A stretch of DNA of 64,000 nucleotides from Candidatus Gastranaerophilales bacterium (GCA_944322665.1 CALUPM010000002.1:1-64000), one strand, 5' to 3'. Counted from the stretch's first letter, positions 35,131 to 44,240 are shown. Made by a program: numbers and translations. Notes: generated by a model not told the origin, from the letters alone.

Positions 35131-36045
35131 TTACAACGCGGCATTAATCGCAGCAATCATTCCGGTTTCTCTTGCAATGTTTTTGCCTGCGATATCAAAG
35201 GCTGTTCCATGTCCCGGGGACGTCCGGAGAATATCAAGCCCGATTGTCATATTAACCGTGCTGTCGCCGGCAACTGTTTTAATCGGTATTAATCCCTGAT
35301 CGTGGTAATTTGCAATATAACAGTCAAACGGAAGTTTTTTGCCTTCTCTGTAATTTTTGCCGGCCTCGACAAAAAGCGTGTCCGCCGGAAGCGGATAGGT
35401 TATATTAATCCCCTTTTTCAAAAGCGCTTTTACGGCAGGATTTAGAATTTCAAGTTCTTCTTTTCCGAGAATCCCGTCCTCTCCGGAGTGCGGGTTAAAG
35501 GCGCACAGTGCAAACTTTGGAGATGCAATCCCTAGATGTGCGGCAAAAAATTCCTGTAAATATTTCACTTTTTCAGTCAAAAGTTCTTTTGTTACTTTAA
35601 TTCTTTTAAGTGCACAGTGTCTGGTCAGCAGAAGAACCCTGAAATCTCTTGCAACAAAAAGCATTTCAGCTTTCTGTGGTTTGTGCGCCAGATATTTTTG
35701 AAGAATTTCCGTCTGACCTTTAAATTTGTGTCCGGCAAGATAAAGTGCATTTTTAGCGACAGGTGCAGTCACAATTGCATCAGGTTTGATTTCGCAGGCT
35801 TTTTTTACTGCCTGAAAAGAAAATTCTCCGCATTCTGCTGTAACTTTACCGGGTATAATCTGCGCATTGTAAGGAATTTCAATAACCTCATAATCAGTAT
35901 CCAGTTTCCCGTAAAATTTTAAAATCTTTTTATTTGATATTAAAACAATATTTTCTTTCGGTAATTTAAGTTTATTAAGCGCTTTAATCGTAACTTCTGC
36001 TCCGATACCGTTTGGATCTCCCGTTGTAACGGCAATTTTTTTCAT
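35131..36045 (-). CDS. pdxA: PdxA-family 4-phosphohydroxy-acid dehydrogenase
   Basis: A 304-residue NAD-dependent dehydrogenase. ATG 36045 follows GGAGGGGTTATT. It has MKKIAVTTGDPNGIGAEV, a substrate site with TAPVAKNALYLAGHKFKGQTE, metal-binding histidines in CAFNPHSGEDG and NYHDQGLIPIK, and TSPGHGTAFDIAG near the end. Classical PdxA makes the pyridoxine precursor from 4-phosphohydroxythreonine; PdxA2 oxidises 4-phospho-D-threonate or -erythronate. The adjacent DUF1537 kinase, 67 nt upstream in the same direction, favours a PdxA2 role, though a single copy could serve vitamin B6 synthesis. The choice is unresolved. Confidence 0.9.
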   Translation of the reverse strand: MKKIAVTTGDPNGIGAEVTIKALNKLKLPKENIVLISNKKILKFYGKLDTDYEVIEIPYNAQIIPGKVTAECGEFSFQAVKKACEIKPDAIVTAPVAKNALYLAGHKFKGQTEILQKYLAHKPQKAEMLFVARDFRVLLLTRHCALKRIKVTKELLTEKVKYLQEFFAAHLGIASPKFALCAFNPHSGEDGILGKEELEILNPAVKALLKKGINITYPLPADTLFVEAGKNYREGKKLPFDCYIANYHDQGLIPIKTVAGDSTVNMTIGLDILRTSPGHGTAFDIAGKNIARETGMIAAINAAL

Positions 36046-36112
36046 AATAACCCCTCCAAAATTAAAAGCCCATCTTTGTATTCTTCCCGTTTCTGTCAAG
36101 TTTTAAACAGAT

Positions 36113-37420
36113 TTACCCGTGGTGTTCAAAATATTTTAAAATATCAATCAAAGTGTTGAGTCCGCCGAGGTTTCCAGATTTTGTGACAATCCACTGCGCG
36201 TTGTGGTCAAGCGAAAGCGCAATCGCCGGAACTACTTCATCTATAAGCTGTAATTGAGTTGCCCCGATTGCCTGACAGCATTTGTAAGAGGTTTCTCCGC
36301 CAAGAGTAATAAGGATAAACTCTTTTTTAGAGGCAACCTGTTTTGTGAGTTCTGCAAGGTAATCGGTAATCAGACAGCTAAGACTTGATTTTGTAAGATC
36401 TGCCTCCAAAAGTTCCTCGCTGAATCCGTCAAAATCCGTAATTAAATCAGACGTATGCACGACAACCGTATTGTTTTGCCCGAGGTTGTTTATAATTCTT
36501 TCCGCTAAATCTTCAAAATTCCAGCTTATTATACTTTTAAGATCCGGTTGAATAAATAGAGTATTTTCAAACTCGTCGCATTCTTCAAGCCGCCGGATTT
36601 GTTTTGCCGTAATTTCAGTTGCGCTGCCGGAAATTACAAGCTTTGGCAGTTCAGGAATTGTTTTGTTGATATCGTGCGGTTTTAAATCGGAATACCACAA
36701 ATCACTCAACACTTGAGCTACGGCAGCCGTTCCTGCCGGCAGAATATTGAAGTCTGATTTTGTAATAGCAAGTACAACCTGTTCAATATCGGTTGTTGAC
36801 ACCGCATCGGCTACAATAAGCTTTTTGCCGGCTTTTATTAAATCGTTAAGATTTTTCAGGATAGGACCGGCGCCTTTCATAACGGTTTTCAGTTCAATAG
36901 AACCGACGAGATGTTCATAGCTTTCATCAAGCTGGCTTTTAAGAAGGGACGGAAGATGAGATTCCCTGATTGGAGAATGCGGATCTCGTGCCATTTCGGT
37001 TCTTTCTATAGGAATACCTTTCAAAAGATGATATCCGCCGATTGTAACCCTGCCTTCCGAGGGAAATGCCGGAATAATAACTGCCGCATCCCACTCTAAA
37101 ACTTCCAGCATTGCAAGAACTTCTATTGCTATATTGCCGCGTACGGTAGAGTCTATTTTTTTGAAAAAATAATCAGGTTTTATTTTGTCAATTAGAAATT
37201 TTGCGGCTTCTTTAACTGAGTGATAAGCTGTTTCGGGGTCTGCGTTTCTTGTTTCTGTTGAAAGCGCCCAGGTCTGCGTGCCTTTCATATTATACGGTTC
37301 CGAATCATAATTCAGAAGAATTTGGGTATTTGCGCCGTGAATATGAAACTGCAGTCCGGTATCATCAGCGCCGGTCAGGTCATCTGCTATAATTCCGGTT
37401 ATATTAGAATTGATTATCAT
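36113..37420 (-). CDS. DUF1537 four-carbon acid sugar kinase
   Basis: A 435-residue kinase of the OtnK/DtnK family. N-terminal substrate domain: GIIADDLTGADDTGLQF, FKKIDSTVRGNIAIE, PAFPSEGRVTIGGYH. C-terminal nucleotide domain: VISGSATEITAKQIRRLEE, VVVHTSDLI, LITLGGETSYKCCQAIGA and KSGNLGG. Characterised members phosphorylate D-threonate or D-erythronate at C4, and a PdxA2-type enzyme then oxidises the product, which decarboxylates to dihydroxyacetone phosphate. It overlaps ssb by 17 nt and precedes pdxA. Substrate by analogy only. Confidence 0.88.
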   Translation of the reverse strand: MIINSNITGIIADDLTGADDTGLQFHIHGANTQILLNYDSEPYNMKGTQTWALSTETRNADPETAYHSVKEAAKFLIDKIKPDYFFKKIDSTVRGNIAIEVLAMLEVLEWDAAVIIPAFPSEGRVTIGGYHLLKGIPIERTEMARDPHSPIRESHLPSLLKSQLDESYEHLVGSIELKTVMKGAGPILKNLNDLIKAGKKLIVADAVSTTDIEQVVLAITKSDFNILPAGTAAVAQVLSDLWYSDLKPHDINKTIPELPKLVISGSATEITAKQIRRLEECDEFENTLFIQPDLKSIISWNFEDLAERIINNLGQNNTVVVHTSDLITDFDGFSEELLEADLTKSSLSCLITDYLAELTKQVASKKEFILITLGGETSYKCCQAIGATQLQLIDEVVPAIALSLDHNAQWIVTKSGNLGGLNTLIDILKYFEHHG

Positions 37421-37748
37421 TTTCCATATCCCGTTTTGAACCTAACAATCTGATATTATTTGCAATTATAAAGAAAGATTCTCTTTCGTTGCCAGTTGTT
37501 TTGTCAGTCCATTTGTTAGTGCCGATTCTGCCGTCAACAACAACCTGCATGCCTTTTTTAATGTATTCGCCCGCAAATTCGGCAAGTTTGTCCCATACAT
37601 CAATATTAAACCAGTCTGCAACTTCTGATTTCGTCTTTGAATCCCAGCGGTTTACGGCAAGTGAAAACTGTGCTTTTACTTTGCCTGATTCAAAATATCT
37701 TATTTCCGCATCGCGTCCTACTCTGCCTACTACTGTTGCTGTGTTCAT
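37404..37748 (-). CDS. ssb: Single-stranded DNA-binding protein
   Basis: A 114-residue OB-fold protein: MNTATVVGRVGRDAEIRYFE, AQFSLAVNRWDSKTKSEVADWFNIDVW, KKGMQVVVDGRIGTNKWTD and FIIANNIRLLGS. It has almost no C-terminal tail and lacks the canonical DDDIPF tip, ending MENDNQF, a weakly acidic phenylalanine end. It overlaps the acid-sugar kinase gene by 17 nt. A possible promoter is at 37791-37819. It may be a second, non-replicative SSB; another copy elsewhere cannot be excluded. Confidence 0.93.
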   Translation of the reverse strand: MNTATVVGRVGRDAEIRYFESGKVKAQFSLAVNRWDSKTKSEVADWFNIDVWDKLAEFAGEYIKKGMQVVVDGRIGTNKWTDKTTGNERESFFIIANNIRLLGSKRDMENDNQF

Positions 37749-37790
37749 TTAAACCTCTTTTCAAAATCCCTTAATCTTTGTACATTCTAA

Positions 37791-37819
37791 ATTTTATAAC
37801 AAAAACAAAAACTTCACAA
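37791..37819 (-). promoter_or_regulatory. Candidate promoter of the ssb-kinase-pdxA group
   Basis: On the minus strand TTGTGA (37819-37814) and TAAAAT (37796-37791) are 17 nt apart. Start would be near 37784, about 35 nt before ssb. Confidence 0.45.
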
Positions 37820-37864
37820 AAACTCTATTACTTTTTGTAAATTTTCGGTGTAATGCCTTGACCC

Positions 37865-38060
37865 TTATATAGCAAATTCCGCAGATATTATAAAAGCCCG
37901 TCATTCTGAGGGCTTTAGCCCGAATAATCTCCTTACGTTTTCAGGGGCTCCTTCGCCTTCGCACCCGCGATAAACGGGTATGTCTAACGCCATTCACCCT
38001 CTGCTCGTGCGGCTCAGGATGACGCTGTTTTAAAATTGTCAGCGGAAATTGCTATATAAA
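37865..38060. repeat. Terminal-inverted-repeat element, copy A
   Basis: Ends TTATATAGCAAATTCCGC (37865-37882) and GCGGAAATTGCTATATAA (38042-38059) are complementary at 17 of 18 positions. The middle contains a GTCATTCTGAGG-type palindrome and GGCTCAGGATGACG. It does not encode a protein. Three further copies lie at 42.2, 44.1 and 44.7 kb. Confidence 0.75.
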
Positions 38061-38076
38061 TCCCAAGTTTTCAACC

Positions 38077-38105
38077 TTGTAATAATATTTTGCCGGTGGT
38101 AGAAT
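38077..38105 (+). promoter_or_regulatory. Candidate promoter of thrS
   Basis: TTGTAA (38077-38082) and TAGAAT (38100-38105) are 17 nt apart. The copy A element ends just upstream, at 38060. Confidence 0.5.
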
Positions 38106-38181
38106 ACTGTCGTGGTTAGTTAGGGGGATCCGCCCCGTTATAGGTCTATTGAACGTTGTCAACTGACCGGAAAGGATAAAA

Positions 38182-39987
38182 ATGGAAAAAAACAACGAAA
38201 CTTTACACACATTGAGGCACTCTTGCTCTCACATCATGGCACAGGCTGTTCAGAAGCTGTTTCCGTCTGCAAAGTTAGCAATCGGGCCGGCTGTCGAAAA
38301 CGGTTTTTATTACGATTTTGATTTGACTGACGGGCATGCGTTCACGCAGGACGATCTGGTTAAAATCGAAGAAGAGATGAAAAACATCATCAAACAGAAT
38401 CTTACGTTTGAAAAATACGTAATTCCGGATGTTGAAAAGCAGATTAAAGAGTTCAAAGAAGAAGGTGAAATCTACAAAGCCGAACTTCTTGAAGAGCACA
38501 AAAACGACAATCCGACACTGTATCTGACAAAAGACAAAGACGGAAATGTTCTGTTTAACGATCTTTGTGCTGGGCCTCACATTCCGAACACTTCGTTTAT
38601 CAAAGCAAACGCAATTAAATTACTGAAAGTTGCCGGCGCATACTGGAGAGGAAACGAAAAAAATAAAATGCTTCAGAGAATTTATGCAACCGCATTCTGG
38701 AATAAAGAAGATTTGCAGGGTTATCTGACATTTCTTGAAGAAGCAGAAAAGCGCGACCACAGAAAACTCGGCGCAAAACTTGATCTTTTCTCAACGAGAG
38801 AAGAACTCGGCGGAGGGCTTGTGCTGTGGCATCCGAACCTTGCAATCGTCAGGGAAGAAATCGAAAACTACTGGAGAACAGAGCACAGAAAGCGCGGTTA
38901 TGTAATCGTAAACACCCCGCACATTGCAAAATCCAAACTCTGGGAAATTTCAGGACACATGGGACACTACAAAGAAAATATGTTTTTTATTCAGAAAGAC
39001 GAGGATTCTGACGATCAGTTTGTTCTGAAACCGATGAACTGTCCTTTCCATATCCTGATTTATCAGGCAAACAGATATTCATACAGGTCTTTGCCTTTGA
39101 GAATGGCAGAACTCGGAACTGTTTACAGAAAAGAAAAGTCAGGCGCCCTGTCCGGCTTAACCCGTGTTCAAGGGTTCACGCAGGACGATGCGCATGTTTT
39201 CTGCACGCCGGAGCAGCTTGTTGATGAAATTAACGAAATTATCGACTTTGTAGCGGATACAATGGCACTGTTCAATATGTCATTTGAGGTTGAACTTTCG
39301 ACAAGACCCGAAAGCTTTGTCGGCGAGATTGAAAACTGGAACAGAGCGGAAGCCGGTTTGAAAGAAGCAATGGAAAGACGCGGAATGAAATACGACATAA
39401 ACGAAGGTGACGGAGCATTTTACGGGCCGAAAATCGACTTCAAAGTCAAAGACGCTATCGGCAGAACATGGCAGTGCGCGACAATCCAGCTTGACTTTAA
39501 CCTTCCTGAAAGATTTGACATCAAATATCAGGACAAAGACGGTTCAATGAAAACTCCTGTAATGCTTCACAGGGTAATTTTCGGCTCTATGGAACGTTTC
39601 CACGGAATCTTAATTGAACACTTTGCAGGTGCTTTCCCGACATGGCTTGCGCCGACGCAGGTCGCAATTGTTCCTATCAGTAACGAAAAACACGCGGACT
39701 TTGCCGAAAAAGTTTACAAGAAAATGCGCGCTGCGGGTATAAGAGCAAAACTCGATGACAGATCCGAAAGCATGAACTACAAAATCCGTGAAAGCCTTCA
39801 GGATAAGAAAATTCCGTATGTTGTAGTTGTCGGCGACAAAGAAATAGAGTCTGATTCGGTTGCGGTTCGTGTGCGCGGAATCGGGCAGGCGGGCACTTTC
39901 AAAGTCGATGAATTCATCACAAAAATTGAAGATGAAATCAAATCAAGAAGCATCGACTCTTTTGCAAAATCGCTCGTAAATGCTTAA
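38182..39987 (+). CDS. thrS: Threonyl-tRNA synthetase without TGS domain
   Basis: A 601-residue class II synthetase. It starts directly with the editing domain (LRHSCSHIMAQAV and LCAGPHIP carry its histidine/cysteine metal-site residues) and lacks the N-terminal TGS domain present in E. coli ThrRS. Catalytic core: motif 1 near LGGGLVLWHPN, zinc cysteine in KPMNCPFH, FTQDDAHVFC, and motif 3 GSMERFHGILIEHF. Anticodon domain from about 495 (PTQVAIVPISNEKH). A ribosome site GGAAAGGAT precedes ATG 38182. A TGS-less form is also found in cyanobacteria, consistent with the suggested lineage. Confidence 0.97.
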   Translation: MEKNNETLHTLRHSCSHIMAQAVQKLFPSAKLAIGPAVENGFYYDFDLTDGHAFTQDDLVKIEEEMKNIIKQNLTFEKYVIPDVEKQIKEFKEEGEIYKAELLEEHKNDNPTLYLTKDKDGNVLFNDLCAGPHIPNTSFIKANAIKLLKVAGAYWRGNEKNKMLQRIYATAFWNKEDLQGYLTFLEEAEKRDHRKLGAKLDLFSTREELGGGLVLWHPNLAIVREEIENYWRTEHRKRGYVIVNTPHIAKSKLWEISGHMGHYKENMFFIQKDEDSDDQFVLKPMNCPFHILIYQANRYSYRSLPLRMAELGTVYRKEKSGALSGLTRVQGFTQDDAHVFCTPEQLVDEINEIIDFVADTMALFNMSFEVELSTRPESFVGEIENWNRAEAGLKEAMERRGMKYDINEGDGAFYGPKIDFKVKDAIGRTWQCATIQLDFNLPERFDIKYQDKDGSMKTPVMLHRVIFGSMERFHGILIEHFAGAFPTWLAPTQVAIVPISNEKHADFAEKVYKKMRAAGIRAKLDDRSESMNYKIRESLQDKKIPYVVVVGDKEIESDSVAVRVRGIGQAGTFKVDEFITKIEDEIKSRSIDSFAKSLVNA

Positions 39988-40007
39988 ATATCAAGCGTTT
40001 ATATTAC

Positions 40008-40040
40008 AAAAAAGGCGGGTTTTAAAAACCTGCCTTTTTA
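40008..40040 (+). terminator. Intrinsic terminator after thrS
   Basis: AAAAAGGCGGGTTTT pairs with AAAACCTGCCTTTTT, with one G-T pair, and ends in TTTTTA. Confidence 0.7.
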
Positions 40041-40057
40041 TATAAAAATTTTTGTAT

Positions 40058-40697
40058 TTATTTATCGATTTTGTCCGGAGTGGTTTTTTTATTCTTAGCA
40101 AGAGCGGCACAAAAGCCGGCAGTTCCGATTATTACAGCTCCTATGCCTGCTCCTGTCGCGGAATTTTTCAATTTTATTTTCTTTAACAGGCTCTGGAGAA
40201 TATAATAACATGATTTTATTTCGTCATCTGCATCTTCAGGCAGTATTAATTTTTTATCTTTGATGTTAAAGTATTTCTTTATATTTGGTTTGTACTCAGC
40301 AATTTCTTCTTTTGTTGCGTTATCTATAACTTTATCAATCTCACTTTTGCTTGTAATCCCCGGATCTTCTTTGAAGCTATTTAATTTCTTTGTTGCATAA
40401 TTTTTTAACTCTTCGGAAGTAGGAGGGGTCTCAAATGCTTCAGCAATAATTTCTTTCATGCCTTTTGAGATTTTATTTGTATTTCCTGTTTTTGAAAGTA
40501 TTTCTAGATCATCTAATAATGTAACCCAGGACGCTTTTAAAGCTTGTTTTACAAAAGTATCAGTCAGATCATTGCTTTTAATCCATGGTTTCGGCACAAA
40601 ATATCCTGCGGCTCCGCCGGCAATGATACCTGTTCCAATCCCTGCTGCCGTATAATTTTTGTTCCGGCGTAATCCCGTTTATTCTATCTGCTTTCAT
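40058..40697 (-). pseudogene. Hypothetical membrane protein gene with an apparent N-terminal frameshift
   Basis: A frame open from about 40678 to 40058 encodes a 179-residue protein from GTG 40597 (VPKPWIKSNDL), but upstream in that frame lies a glycine-zipper membrane segment (NYTAAGIGTGIIAGGAAGYF) with no start. A well-placed start exists at ATG 40697 (AGGAGT 5 nt before it) and reads MKADRINGITPEQK in another frame. A one-base change near 40655, at the A5 run CAAAAATT, would join them into about 213 residues. A second C-terminal membrane helix follows (GAGIGAVIIGTAGFCAALA). This may be a true mutation, a sequence error or, less likely, programmed frameshifting. Confidence 0.6.
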
Positions 40698-40799
40698 TTA
40701 ATACTCCTAAAATTTCTAATGATATAAAACATTAAAATACAAAATAAAAATTTTTTGTTATTTTAGTTAAAATTTGTATATAAACTTAATACAACTATT

Positions 40800-42161
40800 T
40801 TAATCTTTTCCCGTCAGAAAGTTTTCAACCCCGTCGGCGATGGCTTTTGCCGCATTCAGGCGGACTTCTTCATCAAGCAGGTAAGCGTTATCCGAAGGGT
40901 TAATCAGATAGCCTGTTTCTATCAGAACGCTCAGAGCCTCCGTATTTCTCACAACCGCAAAACTACCCTGACGAACCCCGTCGTCCGCAAGCGGAAGCTG
41001 GGAGGTCATTGATTTTAAAATACTGTCAGCCAGAGGTTTTGCCTGAGGATAATAGTAGAAAACACTTGTTCCTTCGTGTTCGTTTGGATCCATATTATCA
41101 GGTAGCGCGTTTCCGTGAATGCTGATAAAAATTGACGCCTCATTCTTGTTTGTAAGTTTAACCCTGTCCGTAAGCCCGACCGTTTCATCTCCATGCCGCG
41201 TCATAATTACATTTGCACCGCGTAATTTTAATTCCGTTGCCAGCATCTTTGCGATTGAAAGGTTTATGTCTTTTTCGTTGTGCCGCAGACAGCCGGTTGC
41301 TCCATTTTCTTCTCCTCCGTGACCCGCGTCGATTACGATTTTGATATTTTTGAGCGGTCTTTTAGTGTTAATCTCCGGGAATTTTCTGATTTTTAAAATG
41401 AAACTGTTTCCGTCGAACTCTCCGCTGTAGCCGATTAATTTTTGCTTGAGCGGGAAGTTAAAGGTGAATGTGTTGTCGGGGTTCCCTTCCACATTGTAGA
41501 ATTTTACGACAAAAGGATGACTGCCTTCAATTACGTAGGGTACTTTTTTGTCAAAATCAATTTTGAAAATATAATAATTTTTGTCATTTATACCATCTTT
41601 TTTTAAGAGTTTTGCGGGTGTAAAACTGTCCGCCCAGATGACATCTTTTCTTGCAATCCAGCCGGAGGTGGTTTCGTTTAGTTGTACTTTATAAAATTCG
41701 CCTTTTTCGCCTGTCACAAGGAGCGGAATACCTTTTTGAAAATGCGATATTCTGTTGTTTCCGCTGTCAACGGGTGTCGAGCGGAGCGGAACATTGTCGT
41801 CCGCTGTTACAAAAGAGGCGGCAGACTCATAGGGAAGTTCATTGTTTGTTGTTGTGTATGGAGAAATTACGGGCGCGGGGCGGGTGATGTTGAAAATCTG
41901 TTTTTCTTCTCCCGCTTCTATCACAAACTCGTTTTTTCCTGTGTTCAGTTTGACGGCATAAGCAAATCCGCCGGATTTATGTACCGGAATTTCCTGCCCG
42001 TTGATTTTTAACGGGATTTCAGGAGCGGAATTTCCGACAAAAAAAGTTGAAGGCGAATTTATTGTTACCGCTTTTTGCTTCGGATATACAATGTCCAGCG
42101 CAAAAACTGCCTGAATATTTAAACTTAACAATAACGCTAAAACAAACAACCTGTATTTCAT
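40800..42161 (-). CDS. amiC: N-acetylmuramoyl-L-alanine amidase (amidase_3)
   Basis: A 453-residue exported cell-wall hydrolase cleaving the bond between muramic acid and the peptide stem. A signal peptide (MKYRLFVLALLLSLNIQAVF) is followed by a beta-rich region, an SH3-like segment (about 110-170, DDNVPLRSTPVDSGNNRISH, GWIARKDVIW) and a C-terminal amidase_3 domain with zinc residues in VIDAGHGGEENGATG, NEKDINLSIA, FISIHGNAL and the catalytic glutamate in VLIETGYLIN. It probably acts in the periplasm in daughter-cell separation. The symbol is by family only. Confidence 0.92.
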   Translation of the reverse strand: MKYRLFVLALLLSLNIQAVFALDIVYPKQKAVTINSPSTFFVGNSAPEIPLKINGQEIPVHKSGGFAYAVKLNTGKNEFVIEAGEEKQIFNITRPAPVISPYTTTNNELPYESAASFVTADDNVPLRSTPVDSGNNRISHFQKGIPLLVTGEKGEFYKVQLNETTSGWIARKDVIWADSFTPAKLLKKDGINDKNYYIFKIDFDKKVPYVIEGSHPFVVKFYNVEGNPDNTFTFNFPLKQKLIGYSGEFDGNSFILKIRKFPEINTKRPLKNIKIVIDAGHGGEENGATGCLRHNEKDINLSIAKMLATELKLRGANVIMTRHGDETVGLTDRVKLTNKNEASIFISIHGNALPDNMDPNEHEGTSVFYYYPQAKPLADSILKSMTSQLPLADDGVRQGSFAVVRNTEALSVLIETGYLINPSDNAYLLDEEVRLNAAKAIADGVENFLTGKD

Positions 42162-42213
42162 TCCAAAATTATAGCGCTTAAATTTTTAAAATACAATCGG
42201 ATAATTAAGAAAC

Positions 42214-42353
42214 TTATATAGCAAATTTCACAGACACTATTAAAAGCCGGTTATTCTGAGGGCTTTAGCCCGAAGAATCTCATTTATTTAGATACTTCGC
42301 TAACGCTCAGTATGACGTAGTTTTGGGAATTTTTGGTGGAATTTGCTATATAA
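42214..42353. repeat. Terminal-inverted-repeat element, copy B
   Basis: TTATATAGCAAATTTCAC (42214-42231) and GTGGAATTTGCTATATAA (42336-42353) match in 17 of 18 positions. The inside carries CGAAGAATCTC and GCTCAGTATGACG segments. The element is 140 bp and non-coding, between amidase and SulP genes. Confidence 0.8.
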
Positions 42354-42379
42354 ATCCCATAATTAAAAAAGCAGCCTTT

Positions 42380-44017
42380 TTAATTGCCATTAAGCTTTTT
42401 TCTGTTTTTTGCAATTTGTTTAAGCGAAGATTTTGCGTGCTCTATAGCCTTAATTTCGTCGTAAAAAACGTTTTCTTCACCGGTCTGGCTGATGATTGAG
42501 TGCTGTGAAAGCTGGTTTAAAACCTGTTCGTTTTTGATAACCAGAAGAATTTTTATGTGCTGTGATTTTAGCCTTACGATAATATCTTCCAGTGCAAAAA
42601 TTGCCGAAATATCAAGCAGATCGTCGGCTTCGTAATTTATAATAATGCATTTTGTTCCGAGAACATCCTCAAACTTTGAAATCATCTGGGTTGCAGAGCC
42701 GAAGAAGAACTGCCCCGTAATATGCACGACGCGGATTTTGTGTTTGTAATCGGTTTCAAGTATTTTTTCGAGTTTCATTATATCTCTGTCATAAACGGAT
42801 TTTTGTACAATGTTTGCTTTATCAGCAACACGTTTTGCATACAAAAGAGCCGCAAGCGTAATTCCTGCACCGACCGCAAAGATAAGGTTGTAAAATACGG
42901 TGAGCAAAAATACAAGCACTAGAACATACAAATCATCCTTCGGCGCAAATTTGATTACTTTCAAAAGTTTGACATCAATAATATCATAACCGATTTTAAT
43001 AAGTATCCCTGCAAGCACGGCAAGCGGAATTTCGGCAACAAACCCTGAAAATTTAAAGAGCAGAAGGCAGAGTATAACAGGATTTACAACAGCAGCAAAT
43101 TTTGTTGTAGCACCGGTATTAAGAGCCGCAACCGTCCGCATAGTAGCAGCCGTTCCGCATAATGAGCCTGTAAGCGCGCAGGCAACATTCCCTAACCCCT
43201 GCGAAAAAAGAAGGGTTTTTGGGTTGTGCCGGCTTTTGGTCAAACTGTCTGCCACAAGCCCTGTCAGCATACTTTCAGCCGACAGTACAATCGCAAGCGT
43301 CAGCGCAAACGGCAGGTATTCGGAAAGTTTGGAAAGGTTAAACACAGGCACGGCAATTTTCGGGAAGCCGACCGAAATTTCAGAAATCTTCGGAACATCA
43401 AGCCCGAGTTTTATTGAAATAATTGTGCACAGAATAAGTGCGACAATTTGCGAGGGCAGGTACTTGTTTATTTTCTTCGGAATTCCGAAAACTATCAAAA
43501 GCGTCAGAAGCCCCAGCCCGAAAGCCGGCATGTTGATTGTCTGAAGGTTCAATACAAAACTCGTAATCCCCTCAAACGTGTCGGATACAGAAGGATATCC
43601 GATTAAAGGGTTTAGCTGTAAAAGTATAATCAGTATCCCGACACCGTTCATAAAACCTGAAATCACCGGATACGGCACATATTTAACGATATCCGAAATG
43701 CTTGTGAGCGAAAAAATAAGCTGGATAATCGCAGCGAACATAATCACAACGATTACTGCCGTCATATCATATCCTAAAGCAGCCGCAACAGAAGCGACAA
43801 CAATAGTCATCGGGCCTGTCGGGCCGGAAATCATCGGGATTTTAGAACCCAGAAGACCAGCAGTAAGGCATAAAATTATCGCCCCCCAGATACCTGCAGC
43901 AGCGCCGAATCCTGTTGCGACTCCGAATGCAAGCGCCTGCGGCAAAGCAACAATTGCCGAATTTATGCCTCCGAAAATATCCCCTGTTAAAATTTGCAGT
44001 CTTGATTTAATATCCAT
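42380..44017 (-). CDS. SulP-family anion transporter with STAS domain
   Basis: A 545-residue membrane transporter for sulfate, bicarbonate or another anion. ATG 44017 is preferred over TTG 44053. About ten to twelve membrane helices show family stretches DIFGGINSAIVALPQALAFG, PMISGPTGPMTIVV, SGFMNGVGILIILLQL, ILVFGIPKKINKYLPSQI and AESMLTGLVADSLTKSRHNP. A C-terminal STAS domain (about 425-520, VVHITGQFFFGSATQMI) is cytosolic and regulatory. No sulfate-assimilation genes are adjacent, so the substrate is undecided. It sits between copies B and C of the inverted-repeat element. Confidence 0.92.
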   Translation of the reverse strand: MDIKSRLQILTGDIFGGINSAIVALPQALAFGVATGFGAAAGIWGAIILCLTAGLLGSKIPMISGPTGPMTIVVASVAAALGYDMTAVIVVIMFAAIIQLIFSLTSISDIVKYVPYPVISGFMNGVGILIILLQLNPLIGYPSVSDTFEGITSFVLNLQTINMPAFGLGLLTLLIVFGIPKKINKYLPSQIVALILCTIISIKLGLDVPKISEISVGFPKIAVPVFNLSKLSEYLPFALTLAIVLSAESMLTGLVADSLTKSRHNPKTLLFSQGLGNVACALTGSLCGTAATMRTVAALNTGATTKFAAVVNPVILCLLLFKFSGFVAEIPLAVLAGILIKIGYDIIDVKLLKVIKFAPKDDLYVLVLVFLLTVFYNLIFAVGAGITLAALLYAKRVADKANIVQKSVYDRDIMKLEKILETDYKHKIRVVHITGQFFFGSATQMISKFEDVLGTKCIIINYEADDLLDISAIFALEDIIVRLKSQHIKILLVIKNEQVLNQLSQHSIISQTGEENVFYDEIKAIEHAKSSLKQIAKNRKKLNGN

Positions 44018-44053
44018 TACGGGAAGTTTATCAAAAACAAAGCTTCTGTGCAA

Positions 44054-44235
44054 TTATATTATTCAGGAAATTCTACAGCTACTATAAAAGACTGTCATTC
44101 TGTGGGCGAAGCCCGAAGAATCTCATAAGGGTTTTTTAAGGTGATTCTCCGGCTTTTGCATTTGTAATAAACGGATATGATTTACACCTTTATAACCCTA
44201 TGTTGAGGCTTTTTTAGCGGAATTTGCTATATGAG
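44054..44235. repeat. Terminal-inverted-repeat element, copy C (left end degenerate)
   Basis: The right end (GCGGAATTTGCTATATGA) matches the family. The left end (TTATATTATTCAGGAAATTC) retains only part of the arm. The inside contains GTCATTCTGTGGG and CGAAGAATCTC units. It abuts the upstream side of the SulP gene and may have displaced its leader. Confidence 0.55.
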
Positions 44236-44240
44236 TTCCT

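Larger units (their letters stand above)
37749..38181. other. ssb/thrS divergent spacer with a hairpin element and two promoters
   Basis: The spacer holds the ssb promoter, one copy of the terminal-inverted-repeat element (37865-38060) and the thrS promoter with a leader of about 70 nt. The leader has GGGGGATCCGCCCC but no T-box or recognisable riboswitch. Confidence 0.55.

Noticed and set aside
38106-38181. T-box leader before thrS
   Set aside because: No specifier loop, no TGGNACC-like T-box sequence and no terminator were seen; the leader is only about 70 nt.
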